Shown: piece after piece, positions 10,506 to 21,512 of the stretch
Numbering within the stretch: the first letter of the stretch is position 1
How the letters are laid out: every line of letters begins with the position of its first letter
Source of the DNA: Oppiella nova
Taxonomy: Eukaryota > Arthropoda > Arachnida > Sarcoptiformes > Oppiidae
Direction: 5' to 3'
Assembly (NCBI GenBank): GCA_905397405.1
Contig: CAJPVJ010000303.1
Span: 1 to 28,791, forward strand
Length of the DNA: 28,791 nt
Made by a program: the position numbers and the translations under genes
The notes under the pieces: model-generated
Seen by the model: the letters and a program-made list of their open reading frames with translations, nothing else
The model's database searches: none
Told to the model about the DNA's origin: nothing

Positions 10506-11168
10506 ATGGCACACCACAAAGAGGTTAAGTCACCGGACAAGGGACCGGAAATAACCCTATGCCTCAAGTGTAGCGTATATTTCCTGAGCGCACAGTCCGT
10601 TATAATAGGCTTACTATTGGTTTCGCTACTAATCTACTGGTTTCAAGGGGTGGCCCCAACTAAATCTAACTCATTATACGTACCCATTAGGCACTTAGAG
10701 CTGCAATTTGTGGACAACTTCTGCATCCTGAGTGTCACCCTTTTGTTCTCATGTGTAGGTCTACTATCACTTTATGGTACATACCGTCGAAACCTACCCT
10801 TCCTTCGGATCGCACTCGTCGTCATTATTGTTAAATATTTCATACATTTCTATCTCTTCTTTACCGTCATTTTCATCAAAAGGGCTATAAATGGCATCTT
10901 TTCAGACGTTTACAGGAAGAAGTCCGGCCACGAGGATCACCTCAAACTACTGGAGCGCTATTTGTTGGCCATCAGTATATTCCCGCTACTCATAGACCTC
11001 ATGCTTATGGCAAATATCAGTGACTTTAGCGATCAGTATAGAGCACAGAAAGCCTACAAAAAGCAACAAAAACTGGACCCAAATATAGGCAAATCGTCGA
11101 CAACTGTCATTAGAATGGATTCCGAGGACTCTATGGCTGGTATCCTAAATGCCTCAAAACCTAGATGA
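10506..11168 (+). CDS. Predicted four-helix integral membrane protein, function unknown
   Basis: Single-exon 220-residue protein. Four hydrophobic segments are visible at about 24-46, 72-93, 99-123 and 153-172. The N-terminus is short and hydrophilic (HHKEVKSPDKGPE). A basic-rich connection (RAINGIFSDVYRKKSGHED) separates helices 3 and 4, and a polar tail of about 45 residues follows the last helix, rich in Lys/Gln then Ser/Asp. A cytosolic placement of both ends is plausible for four helices. No tetraspanin CCG motif or other signature is recognised, so no function is given. The start is the first ATG of the frame; the frame also opens at an upstream GTG that is not credible as a eukaryotic start. 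It lies 230 bases past mS23 on the same strand, with an AATAAA at 11237-11242 after the stop, and is convergent with the CBP20 gene. Confidence 0.75.
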   Translation: MAHHKEVKSPDKGPEITLCLKCSVYFLSAQSVIIGLLLVSLLIYWFQGVAPTKSNSLYVPIRHLELQFVDNFCILSVTLLFSCVGLLSLYGTYRRNLPFLRIALVVIIVKYFIHFYLFFTVIFIKRAINGIFSDVYRKKSGHEDHLKLLERYLLAISIFPLLIDLMLMANISDFSDQYRAQKAYKKQQKLDPNIGKSSTTVIRMDSEDSMAGILNASKPR

Positions 11169-11563
11169 TTTATCCATACATTTGTTAGCAATGTATTAGT
11201 ATGAGTTTTATTTATTCAACTATTTAGGAAATATATAATAAAACAATTGCTTTCAATTATTAAAACTCTGTTAAACTTTAAGTATTTGATTTCTTAAGCA
11301 ATAATTATTTCTTATAATTCGTGTCATTTGATACAATTGTCATACATTTTATTTTCTAAAATAAATAAATAGTTATGTATTCAACAGTTTTATGAAACAA
11401 ATTCGAGTCAATATTCAATCAAATGTTCATTAAAATGATTTTTATTGTCAAACTTAAAAACAAACTAAAAAACGTTTTTTAGTCAAAACTGAGTTATGAA
11501 TGTTTGTGGCAAACAGTGTCATAGATTGGGTGGACAGTCGTGTTTGTGTGGACAGGGATGGGA
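11169..11563. other. Convergent intergenic region
   Basis: The 3' flanks of two convergent genes. A plus-strand AATAAA lies at 11237-11242 for the membrane protein and a minus-strand one (plus TTTATT at 11441-11446) for CBP20. Otherwise AT-rich, with no gene seen. Confidence 0.6.
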
Positions 11564-12224
11564 TCAGTTGACAGGAGGTCCCATCTTGAAGCTCATGATT
11601 TTGCCGAAGCCTCCCCTGCCGTCGTCATAGTCGGTGCGGTACTCATCCCTCACTTGTCCGCCACTCTTACCCCTCCCGTACTGCCGGCCCTCAACGAAAC
11701 CTGTGTCCCAATCCGTGCGTATAAAATTTTGCCGAAGCCTCCCCTCCCGTCGTCATAGTCGGTGCGGTACTCATCCCTCACTTGTCCGCCACTCTTACCC
11801 CTCCCGTACTGCCGGCCCTCAATGAAACCTGTGTCCCAATCCGTGCGTATAATCCTATCGTCGAGACGCGTGCCGTTCACATAACGTATGGCATTAGTGG
11901 CCGACTCTCGGGACAGGTATTCAACGAAACAGAAACCGCACGGAGTCTTCACATTGCGGTCCAAACCGATGATCACTCTTACAATTGGTCCGCATTTGCC
12001 GAACAACTCGTAGATCTGCTCTTCACGGGTATAGAAGGAGAGGTTTCCTATGTATAGAGTCGTCGTCTTCGCCAACAGCCCCTCCTGTTCTTCACGCGAA
12101 CCCTAATCACAGACAATGAGTGGTCAGACATGAGATAATCACCTCAAGAGGCACTCACTTTGAACTGTTGGTCTCTATAAGAGCTCATCTCAGCCGCCGT
12201 TTTGGGTCTTTGGAAGCGAGCCAT
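11564..12224 (-). CDS. NCBP2: Nuclear cap-binding protein subunit 2 (CBP20), frame broken by a 128-bp duplication
   Basis: Exon 1 is 12224-12159 (22 codons) and exon 2 starts at 12102, with a 56-bp intron (GTGAGT donor, phase 0). The RRM is clear: RNP2 LYIGNL at 38-43 and RNP1 GFCFVEY at 78-84, followed by [15 protein letters not shown] and [17 protein letters not shown], near-identical to animal CBP20. Tyr16 and Tyr39 match the two tyrosines that stack on the m7G cap in the human protein. CBP20 pairs with CBP80 in the nuclear cap-binding complex. As given, the frame passes a tandem 128-bp duplication (11598-11852), shifts, and stops near 11650 with an unrelated tail. Counting one unit only, the CDS ends at the TGA at 11564-11566 and is 477 bases, 158 residues; the human protein is 156. 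The tail after GGFGKI then reads [10 protein letters not shown]. Confidence 0.9.
11598..11852. repeat. Tandem direct duplication, period 128 bp
   Basis: Copy A 11598-11724 and copy B 11726-11852 are 127 bp each with one base between. They differ at two positions (G/C near 11618 and C/T near 11693). The repeat lies inside the last CBP20 exon. Confidence 0.95.
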
Positions 12225-12227
12225 CAC

Positions 12228-12483
12228 TCAATGCACAGACAGACCACCACTGGATGTGTTGGATGTGTTTGGATGCCTTCAAGTGATGTCTAAATGTCTT
12301 AATCTGAGGACCGCTTTGTTTGTCAACTGTTTTGTGAAAAGCAATCAAAACATTATCAATGCACAGACAGACCACCACTGGATGTGTTGGATGTGTTTGG
12401 ATGCCTTCAAGTGATGTCTAAATGTCTTAATCTGAGGACCGCTTTGTTTGTCAACTATTTTGTGAAAAGCAATCAAAACATTA
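12228..12483. repeat. Tandem direct duplication, period 128 bp
   Basis: Copy A 12228-12355 and copy B 12356-12483 are abutting 128-bp units that differ by one base (G/A in TCAACTGTTTTG versus TCAACTATTTTG). It begins 4 bases upstream of the CBP20 start codon and so falls in its 5' UTR or promoter. Confidence 0.95.
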
Positions 12484-14022
12484 AATACTTTACTCATAAA
12501 TAACATGTCGTTTAAATCACACAATATATGAATAGCCCTCGCAATGAGAATTTAAACTGAATTAAGAAATTAATTTAATTTCTAATTAATAAAAAATAAA
12601 TTTTATATATTTTTGTATCCGATTTCTAAAATATTTAATGCAAAAAATTAAAAATTAATTTATCAATATTAAGATAAATACAATTAATATGACAAATTGG
12701 AAAAATTATGTGTAATTTTTCAAAAGTTTTCAACAGTGCTTGTCTCATAGTATAATTAAATATGTTTAATAACCATGGTTAATCATAATCACGATGGTCA
12801 ACTTATAAGCTACTACAAAGCTTTGTCATTTATACAGTGTTTTGCATTGGACTCATAATATCTTGTAATAAGTTTATGGTTTGCGGTTAAAACTTGTCAG
12901 ACATTTCAAATACCACTGACTGTGTGTTAAATATGATTTCATTGATATATCAATTAATTATAAAAACAAATTTGAAACTTTGAAAATTATACAAAAATCT
13001 ATGATACGATAAACTCGACACTATACAACTGTACTGTATAAAACTAAATTAACATTAATATCCGAAAGCTATTGATTTGAGTGTAAAAAGTGAATATTAA
13101 TGGCAAATAATTTTTCGTTATAAATGGCATTTATTCGCTCAAAGGCTATTGTTTCGCAAATTATTTTTATCTCAATTTAAACAAGAGTTTAAAACTGAAG
13201 GCAAACGTCGTTTTTGATCACAATTTATTGATTTATTGTTATTTTGGGTTTAAAAAATTAGATTTTATTTTTATGCATACATTTTTCAAGGCATTGAAAT
13301 GTTTAATACAATTACAAACAGCGAAACCCTTTGCTACCAATTATTAGGTTAAGGATCTATTCAGTTATTCTCATATTTTATATTATAATGTCTAGTGACT
13401 AACATTTAGTATTGAAAATATAGCCTTAAATTAGGTTTTAAGGGGTTTTTCGATGAAAATGATAATTCAATACAATGTAGCAGAATATTCCCATAATATT
13501 CTTACAATGTATTAGAAATGATAACAAACTACAGAGTATACAGTATATGAAATAACAATTTGAAAATTAGTTCTACTTTTAGCCCTTATATAAAAAATAC
13601 GATAACTTATTGTCAATAAGTTTGATAAACTAATACAGTAGATAATATACTTGTTATTTACAGAATCGCTAGTGATTAATCATAATTTCAAATTTTTCTA
13701 AACCGGATCACATCAATAATAATTGAATGAACAACAAACAAGCTATTAATATAAATGAGTTCATATGACTATTTTTTATGCCAATAAGTGACTCGCTATT
13801 AATAAGTTGGTATCATTTGGACGGGTTTGGCTGTCAATGACATATCGTGTGATAGACTGTCCTCCAAATCATTGAGTGACCCAACAGTTGTTGAACTTTT
13901 CATACAAAAAGCTATTTTTAACTCTTTTTAAACACGCTTTGAATGCATTCATAATTTCTTTGTATCTAACTTTGAGTAGACATTGAAATAATTTATGAAA
14001 AAATAAAAACCAAATCCTGTGG

Positions 14023-14073
<51 letters not shown>

Positions 14074-14400
14074 TTCAGCTGTTTTTTCCTCCAATACTTT
14101 ATATGCAATTAATTGATAGACAAATCGTTGCGAGAAATCAGTGCAACGAAAAAAATGTGAACCAAATTCTGGGCAAAAGATCTTTTGATACAAATCTTGA
14201 CGTAAGAAATGCATTCACAATACGAAACGTGAATTTCAGATTCACTTTTAATGGTCTGACCTTCAAATTCAAATTAAAAAACTCAAATAACATGCAAAAC
14301 CTGTTTGCGTTGGAAACATGTATACCAATGGGTGATAAGGGCTGACAGTTTAGGTTAACATTTGAATTTAATTTAATAATTTATTTCTCAAATCCGTAAC
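12484..14400. other. Long AT-rich intergenic region
   Basis: The divergent spacer between CBP20 and ceramide kinase. It is strongly AT-rich, with no supportable ORF, tRNA or mobile element. The only notable structure is a GA dinucleotide tract at 14026-14070; the ORFs overlapping it are repeat translations. Confidence 0.6.
14026..14070. repeat. (AG)n microsatellite
   Basis: About 22 uninterrupted AG units in the spacer upstream of ceramide kinase. Confidence 0.97.
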
Positions 14401-15120
14401 TCATTGTAAGCCTACGTTCCGGTGCTCTGATCACACATCCCATGCCATTGTCATCATAAGACTCTTACGGACACCTGAACGGTATGTAAGCTATTATTAC
14501 ACATTTTCACATCCCTTTCCCCTCAATATTCTTAAATTTCTTAAATTAACCCTAAGTTTAAAAATATTGTGTCAAATGTATTGCCAATAATAACAAAGGG
14601 GTTAAACACCACTCGCTTATCCAGCCATAAGTCTTGAGACTTGATGTGGTGGTGCTTGGCATGTATGGCCACCCGTTCCCCCTATCACTTAGCCCTCCAT
14701 CACTCCAAAGTGTATGGAAAACCAGTTTATATCGAGAATATAGTGAACAATGTTTTCAAATGTGTTCTCCAGAGGTAGGGGTAGTGGTGTTGACAGCACA
14801 GGGAGCTCAGGCATACACGTGATATTATGCATGGGTTGCACAGGTATGTTGTGCGCCAGTGCTAGCGCTATAGCAATAGGCAATGCATTGATCGCAGACT
14901 CCCAGTGCTCTTACAGCTCCTGTATGTGTGAACTCAGACTCTCTGTACTCCGACTCCAAACCAATTGAGAGAAGAGTTTTTGAAATAAGAAATCGATTTT
15001 TCAATTCATTTCAGTCCTTAAGATACCAGTGATTGAGTGGATGCTGAGGACAGACATCTTAACACATATGCCATCCCTGTGTTGAGCGAAGAGTTTGCAG
15101 AGATAGACGACTGACAGACA
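14401..15120 (+). promoter_or_regulatory. Probable promoter, split 5' UTR and uORF of ceramide kinase
   Basis: A non-coding exon is suggested by a good donor (GTATGT) at 14482 and a strong acceptor (TTTTTC, then TTTCAG) ending at 15014, leaving UTR sequence 15015-15120 directly before the start codon. This UTR contains a 14-codon upstream ORF (15041-15085). The intervening 14590-14970 patch is less AT-rich and has further splice-like motifs (CACAGGTATG near 14839; CTCTTACAG ending near 14916), so an alternative exon is possible. All of this is inference from splice signals. Confidence 0.4.
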
Positions 15121-17445
15121 ATGACTTCTTCGGTGGTCCTACAGCTGAGTCCGAGTGGTGGCCATCACTCGGAGACCATCGATGATAACCTCAATAACAA
15201 CAACTCCATTGGTTTCCATCCGATGGTCATCAACGGCAAGAAGTGTCGCTTCCATCTCAACACCACATCCCAGTCCATCATTTGGGAACAGGAGTTGACC
15301 AACACTTACAACAACAGTGAGTCTTCATTTCATTTGATCCCACTTTTCCTATCCATTGGCGTATTCATTGAGTCCATTATCTCATGTCTACCTCCCATTC
15401 CCTCACATTATTTGCCATCAATTGTCACACGAGTATTGATTGTGTCATACATTTGGATGCAATCATTAGTATATTATCTCATTTAATGACAGAATATTCT
15501 TTGTCTCCATTGATGCCAGTATTGCATCAAAAGTGATGATACAATGAGTGATACTATTGTCACTAATATTTGTGTGATTGTATTGATCACACAAACCACT
15601 CATTAAATTACATTATAAGCTATAAATTCAATTAAAGTCAATATTATCTATAATTATATTGTGATTGAATGCAAATTAACAACCTATTTGTGATGACTAT
15701 AAGTGAACCTCAAATGCAAATCAGTATTAATTTCTGCAGAATATTCCTATAATTGCAATCATTATATCCTAAACTACCTGTAAATATACCAGTGATTCAT
15801 ATACTAAATCATATCAGTAGTGATGAGTACTTTTGTTTCAGACGTCAATCAAATACTTTCAGATAATAAGTTATAACAATAATTATAATTTTCAAACATT
15901 TAATGCTAAGGTCTTAATGAATGAATTGTATTACAATTTATTACAATATGCCCTAAGATAGGGTATGATCAGTACATATGATAACAGAGCTGACCATAAA
16001 TGAGCTAATGGTGTGATGGAAGTGTGTGCAGAGGAGGTGGGAGGGGAAAGGTATGGTGTGATATGTTATATAATGTGGTTTTTGTTTTATTGCCATTTTT
16101 ACGATAAGAGACACGGAATTACATATAGAGATATGATAAGAGTTATACATTTTGATTGCCAACACAATTGCCGCTTATATTAAGTCTATAATTCGTGCCA
16201 TTGTTTGGTTGAGACACTGATTCAGAAGCGGAAGAATAAAACTGTGGATTCAATTGAATTCACAATCGACTCGCAAAAAAACTTTCGACAAAAACTTGTC
16301 TCACAATTCTTGGATCGAGAAATTGATTGAATTTTTGTTGCTTTGCTTTTGTATTCAATCAATTCAATCGGATTCGAGTAATAGTAATAAAAATAGAGAG
16401 AAATAAAATGCAATATAAAAAATAATTTTTGATTCAATTTTAATTGTCGATAAGGAAAGAGATGCCGGAATTGTGTGGTTTGTAATACTGTTGTCAATAC
16501 ATTATGTATTATAATTTACACAATATATTCCAGTATTTGAGTGGATATACAAAGTATATTATATATTTTTGTTGAATGCATTATAATATTTGCAGTAATT
16601 TTCACATTTTTCTCGCTCTCTTCCAATTAGTTTACGTTTGGTTTCCGTGTTTTTTATTATTATTATTATTTAATTCGCAAAAATACTCCAAAACTCGTTA
16701 AACTCATAGAAAATGGTTTGGATTTTTATATGGGAACGAGTTTTTTGAGCCATTGACAACATGTTAGTACATGTTTTACCCAAGTCTTGTGCAATACTTG
16801 TCTTATGATTTTCGGTGGATTTGTAGTTTGAATGTTAATTTAAAATTTAAGTCTAAGTTGACCTTTTAATTAGCCATATATTTTGTTTATGAGATAATCT
16901 GATTATTTATTTATTTATTTAGATTTACGATTACTACTGTATTTGTACCTATTGTATTAACCCTGTGTCTAATCGTTGTATTAATAGTATGAGATTTACT
17001 GATAGCGTGCATATTTGAATGCTAAGGTAAATAGACTCCGGTTATATTAAAAATAGCACCTTTTATGACACTTTTCAAAGCCATACATACTTTCGCTTTT
17101 ATACTTGAATTTTAAAGCCGACCCGCAGTTAAGATAAGACTTAATCAAATAAATCCTTATTTTCTTTGCTTTTAGAAGTCATTAATTAATTGATTGGATT
17201 TTATGCTTAAATTTTTTCGTTTTGTCCACAATTTATGACTTAATGTTTGAAAATTATGATCAATTTTTTCCTACCGATTGGAAATTGGTTTACGAGTGAC
17301 ACAAATAAGTGAACAGTTTTTTTGTTGCAATGAATGCATAAAAGTAATGATAATTTTACTATTTTTCTATTTAATCATTTTTGTTGTAATAATTCGTGAA
17401 AAAGCATTTTTTAGCTAATATTGTGAAACCAATAACCTCTCTCTT

Positions 17446-17484
<39 letters not shown>

Positions 17485-17532
17485 ATTTTTATTACTATTA
17501 CTCGAATCCGATTGAATTGATTGAATACAAAA

Positions 17533-17579
<47 letters not shown>

Positions 17580-20500
17580 TCCCCTCCCTCTTCGCTAATG
17601 TTTTAGCGAAAAGCGAAGAATTTTTAATGAATTCCTTTAATATGAAATCACATAATAATTGAATGTTTTATATCTGGTTATTGAGGACAGCATTTAATAT
17701 AGCATTAAGAATAGCATTGCATACGAAAAATAAACATAATTTTCTCACATTTATTATTATATGCAATACTATTAGGCAATACATGGATATCAACAACAAT
17801 AAGAGTACTAATTTAATAACAATCATTGTTTTGTATTGAGTAACAGGTATTCCTATAATTATAATTCATATTTTGCATATCTGTGCAGAATATACAGTAA
17901 CTGTACGTTAATGAGAGGCCTATGTATACCTGTTGTGTCAGTACGTGTTGTTTGTATAATACGTGTGTCACAAGTGGTGCCTTTAAAATGCATTTACTTT
18001 TACTTTTCATTTTCTACTTTCAGTCTCTGTATTGATGTCTTGAATAAAATAATAATTATTATTACGAGAAAATAGGTCACAGAAAACATTAGTGAGAGTG
18101 AGAGAGCCGGCAGTGAAAGTCGGTCTCTCAATAGGGGAATGGGATGTGCTTTTGGGGTCAGTGAAAGTAAATTGTGTTTTGATTGTATGGTAGACTAGTA
18201 GTGACCAAAACACTGGTGTGTTTCGCAGTCGTGTTTTAAAATTATAGTCTATAATATAGATATAAAATGAAGTTTTAGGATATTTCTCGACAATGACTAA
18301 AATATTTGGTGTATTTTGTCTTAGTTTTTGAAGTGAAGGTCTCCTCCGCACACGTGAAGGAAAATAGTGAACAGAAATTCATTTTCAGACAAAATCATAT
18401 TTTTCTTACTTTTTGTTAGTTATATTTGAAATGCTTAGGGAAATACACTATACGTAGGCTTTTATATTATACAGTATTTCATTTGAATAAACATGTAATA
18501 TAAAATATAGCATGTAATTTTGATAATTTTTATGCTGGATCATTCACATCATATTTAACAAATTACACATACAGTACTATATTACTGTGGTATTATTTAG
18601 TTTAATTGTTTAAATTGACTTAATGTCTGACTATTGCCAGTGATATAAAAACTAACCAAACGTTTTCATTGCAATTACGTAAGCACTTATTGATTGAAAT
18701 ATTTAAACCTAAGATTCTTTTCATTGGTATAAGTTAGCAATTAGAAAATGTCACGTTTGCTGTGAAAAACGATATGATAACCGCAAATATTGTATAATAA
18801 TGGTGCAGCACTTTATCACACCATTGAATTCATTTATCATATCAAATTAGTGAGAGTGAGAGAGCCGGCAGTGAAAGTCGGTCTCTCAATAGGGGAATGG
18901 GATGTGCTTTTGGGGTCAGTGAAAGTAAATTGTGTTTTGATTGTATGGTAGACTAGTAGTGACCAAAACACTAGTGTGTTTCGTATTTTAAAATTATAGA
19001 TATAAAATGAAATTTTAGGATATTTCTCGACAATGACTAAAATATTTGGTGTGTTTTGTCTTAGTTTTTGAAGTGAAGGTCTCCTCCGCACACGTGAAGG
19101 AAAATAGTGAACAGAAATTCATTTTCAGACAAAATGATATTTTTCTTACTTTTTGTTAGTTATATTTGAAATTCTTAGGGAAATACACTATACGTAGGCT
19201 TTTATATTATATTTCATTTGAATAAACATGTAATGTAAAATATAGCATGTAATTTTGATAATTTTTATGCTGGATCATTCACATCATATTTAACAAATTG
19301 CACATACAGTATATTACTGTGGTATTATTTAGTTTAATTGTTTAAATTGACTTAATGTCGGACTATTGCCATATAAAAACTAAAACCCAAATGTTTTCAT
19401 TGCAATTACGTAAGCACTTATTGATTGAAATATTTAAACCTAAGATTTGTTTTCATTGGTATAAGTTAGCAATTAGAAAATGTCACGTTTGCTGTGAAAA
19501 ACGATATGATAACCGCAAATATTGTATAATAATGGTGCAGCACTTTATCACACCATTGAATTCATTTATCATATCATTGTCTTATATGTTATCTATTTTA
19601 TTACCACTAAATTCCCTTAATACTAATCTTTGAATAAAATTCAGTTTAAATGTTTGATTAGATATGGTTTACGTTTTTTTGCTGCAATATTTCGACAATA
19701 TATAGAAATATTAGTATTTTAAAGGATTTATATTTTTATTTTGAGAATATATTTTTTATATTTTTTTATCCATTAATTAATCTGACAATTAAAATGCAAT
19801 TAGAAAACTTAATAACTTATTATTATTTGTCATTCATTTGCGATTCAAAGCCCCAAAAGGCTATTTATATTTTTCATACTTCATAAATATTATTCTTATA
19901 CTTACTATACATACAGTATGAATGAGAAATAACATGATTATTCACTGTTATTCTCAATGTTTTTCAAATAAATTATATTTTTCTCTCACTCTTAAAGTCA
20001 ATGCCATTAATATAAGTATAATTCTATTATTAGTATAACAGACAGAATTTGAAGTAAGAAAAACAATTATCGAGAAAAATATGTTTTAATAATAATAAAT
20101 ACGATAACAAAGAGTTTAGCCATCGTTTAGTGAATAATTGACACTCAATTAACATTGAGATCCAGTTTTTGATTACTAATTATTGGCCTTCACTGCACAC
20201 TATATTCCGTATGCATTTGCAAACTAATACATAAAAAACTTATTATTATACTAAACACACAAAACAACAAAACTATAACAATATTTATCGAAATACTGGG
20301 CAATTGTTTTGCGGCCCTATTATAATTGAATTTAATTATTAGTTTTGTTGTTGCGTTTGGAGTGAGAGATAATAAAATGAATTTATTGCCAAAAACTGAA
20401 TGCAATTCTTGCAATCAAACTGATTTGCGGCCATTCCTTGAATACATGAATTTTTATGAAACCCTTTGTGAATACGTATCGAGTGTTTCTCAATGCGATT

Positions 20501-21134
20501 CATTGACATTGCATTGCGTTTTGAATATCGGCTTAACATATGCCGTGAGAAGGACTAACCATTTAGGAAGTGGTTTAAGTGTTATTGAAAATACACACTA
20601 AATATGTGTAAATCTATTGTCACTCAATGGTTTAAATATAAGCCCTAATACTCGTGTATTAATTAAGGGTCAATTTTTTGTTGCTAATTACGAGCCGATA
20701 ACTAGACTATCGGTGGCATCAGTCGACTGTCCCGAGACTCCGGTCGATAAATATTTGCTGAGTATTAAATGCGATTCATTGACATTGCATTGCGTTTTGA
20801 ATATCGGCTTAACATATGCCGTGAGAAGGACTAACCATTTAGGAAGTGGTTTAAGTGTTATTGAAAATACACACTAAATATGTGTAAATCTATTAAATAC
20901 TTCGGGATTATGAGCACATAATTAATTCCCAGTTAAAAAACAACGATTAATGCTCGGCTATTGATCTGATAGCCACCGTAGTCAGCTGACAGGGCTCTGA
21001 GGCCAGCTATTTATAAACGACTCATAAAAGAGTTTGGTTTACATTTGATATGAGATTAGTTTAGATTTGTGTAGTTTTTTGTTGTTTTTTACTTTATATT
21101 AACCGATACTCCCATTTAATAAACAAATAGGAAG

Positions 21135-21167
<33 letters not shown>

Positions 21168-21469
21168 GTCCTAAACCTGTTTAGAGTACATCTTATTATA
21201 TGTTGATTAGAAACGATGCCAACAAATTGATATCTAGGTCTTCGGTGGCCGACAACTCATTCATTGACAGACTTTGCCATCAATTTGTTACTCACATAAC
21301 ATAACTACTGGCGCTGTTTGACTGACCTGACCCTTACAGCTCATGTACTATCAGCTCCTATTCCGTCAGAGAAATCTTATTTTTGATTCGCAAACCTATT
21401 TAAACCTTAATTTATAATATCAAAATGAATGCATACTTTGATTTTTAAATGTTTTTGAGATTAAGATTT

Positions 21470-21512
<43 letters not shown>

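Noticed and set aside
13869-14345. ORFs with Ser-Leu or Arg-Glu dipeptide runs
   Set aside because: They are translations of the (AG)n microsatellite at 14026-14070.
14634-14968. Short ORFs in the less AT-rich patch upstream of ceramide kinase
   Set aside because: No homology, overlapping on both strands, and better explained as 5' UTR intron.
15121-15486. 121-codon single-exon reading of the ORF at 15121
   Set aside because: A GTGAGT donor at 15317 fits the phase of the next ceramide kinase exon, and the sequence after it is not protein-like.
18007-19091. Repeated minus-strand frames in both copies of the 757/731-bp tandem pair
   Set aside because: They begin at GTG rather than ATG, are interrupted by indels between copies and have no recognisable domain; their similarity only reflects the DNA duplication.
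20326-20877. Two plus-strand ORFs sharing a C-terminal segment
   Set aside because: The shared part is just the exact 127-bp DNA repeat, the second ORF lacks an ATG start, and no family is recognised. I leave them as unexplained rather than calling genes.
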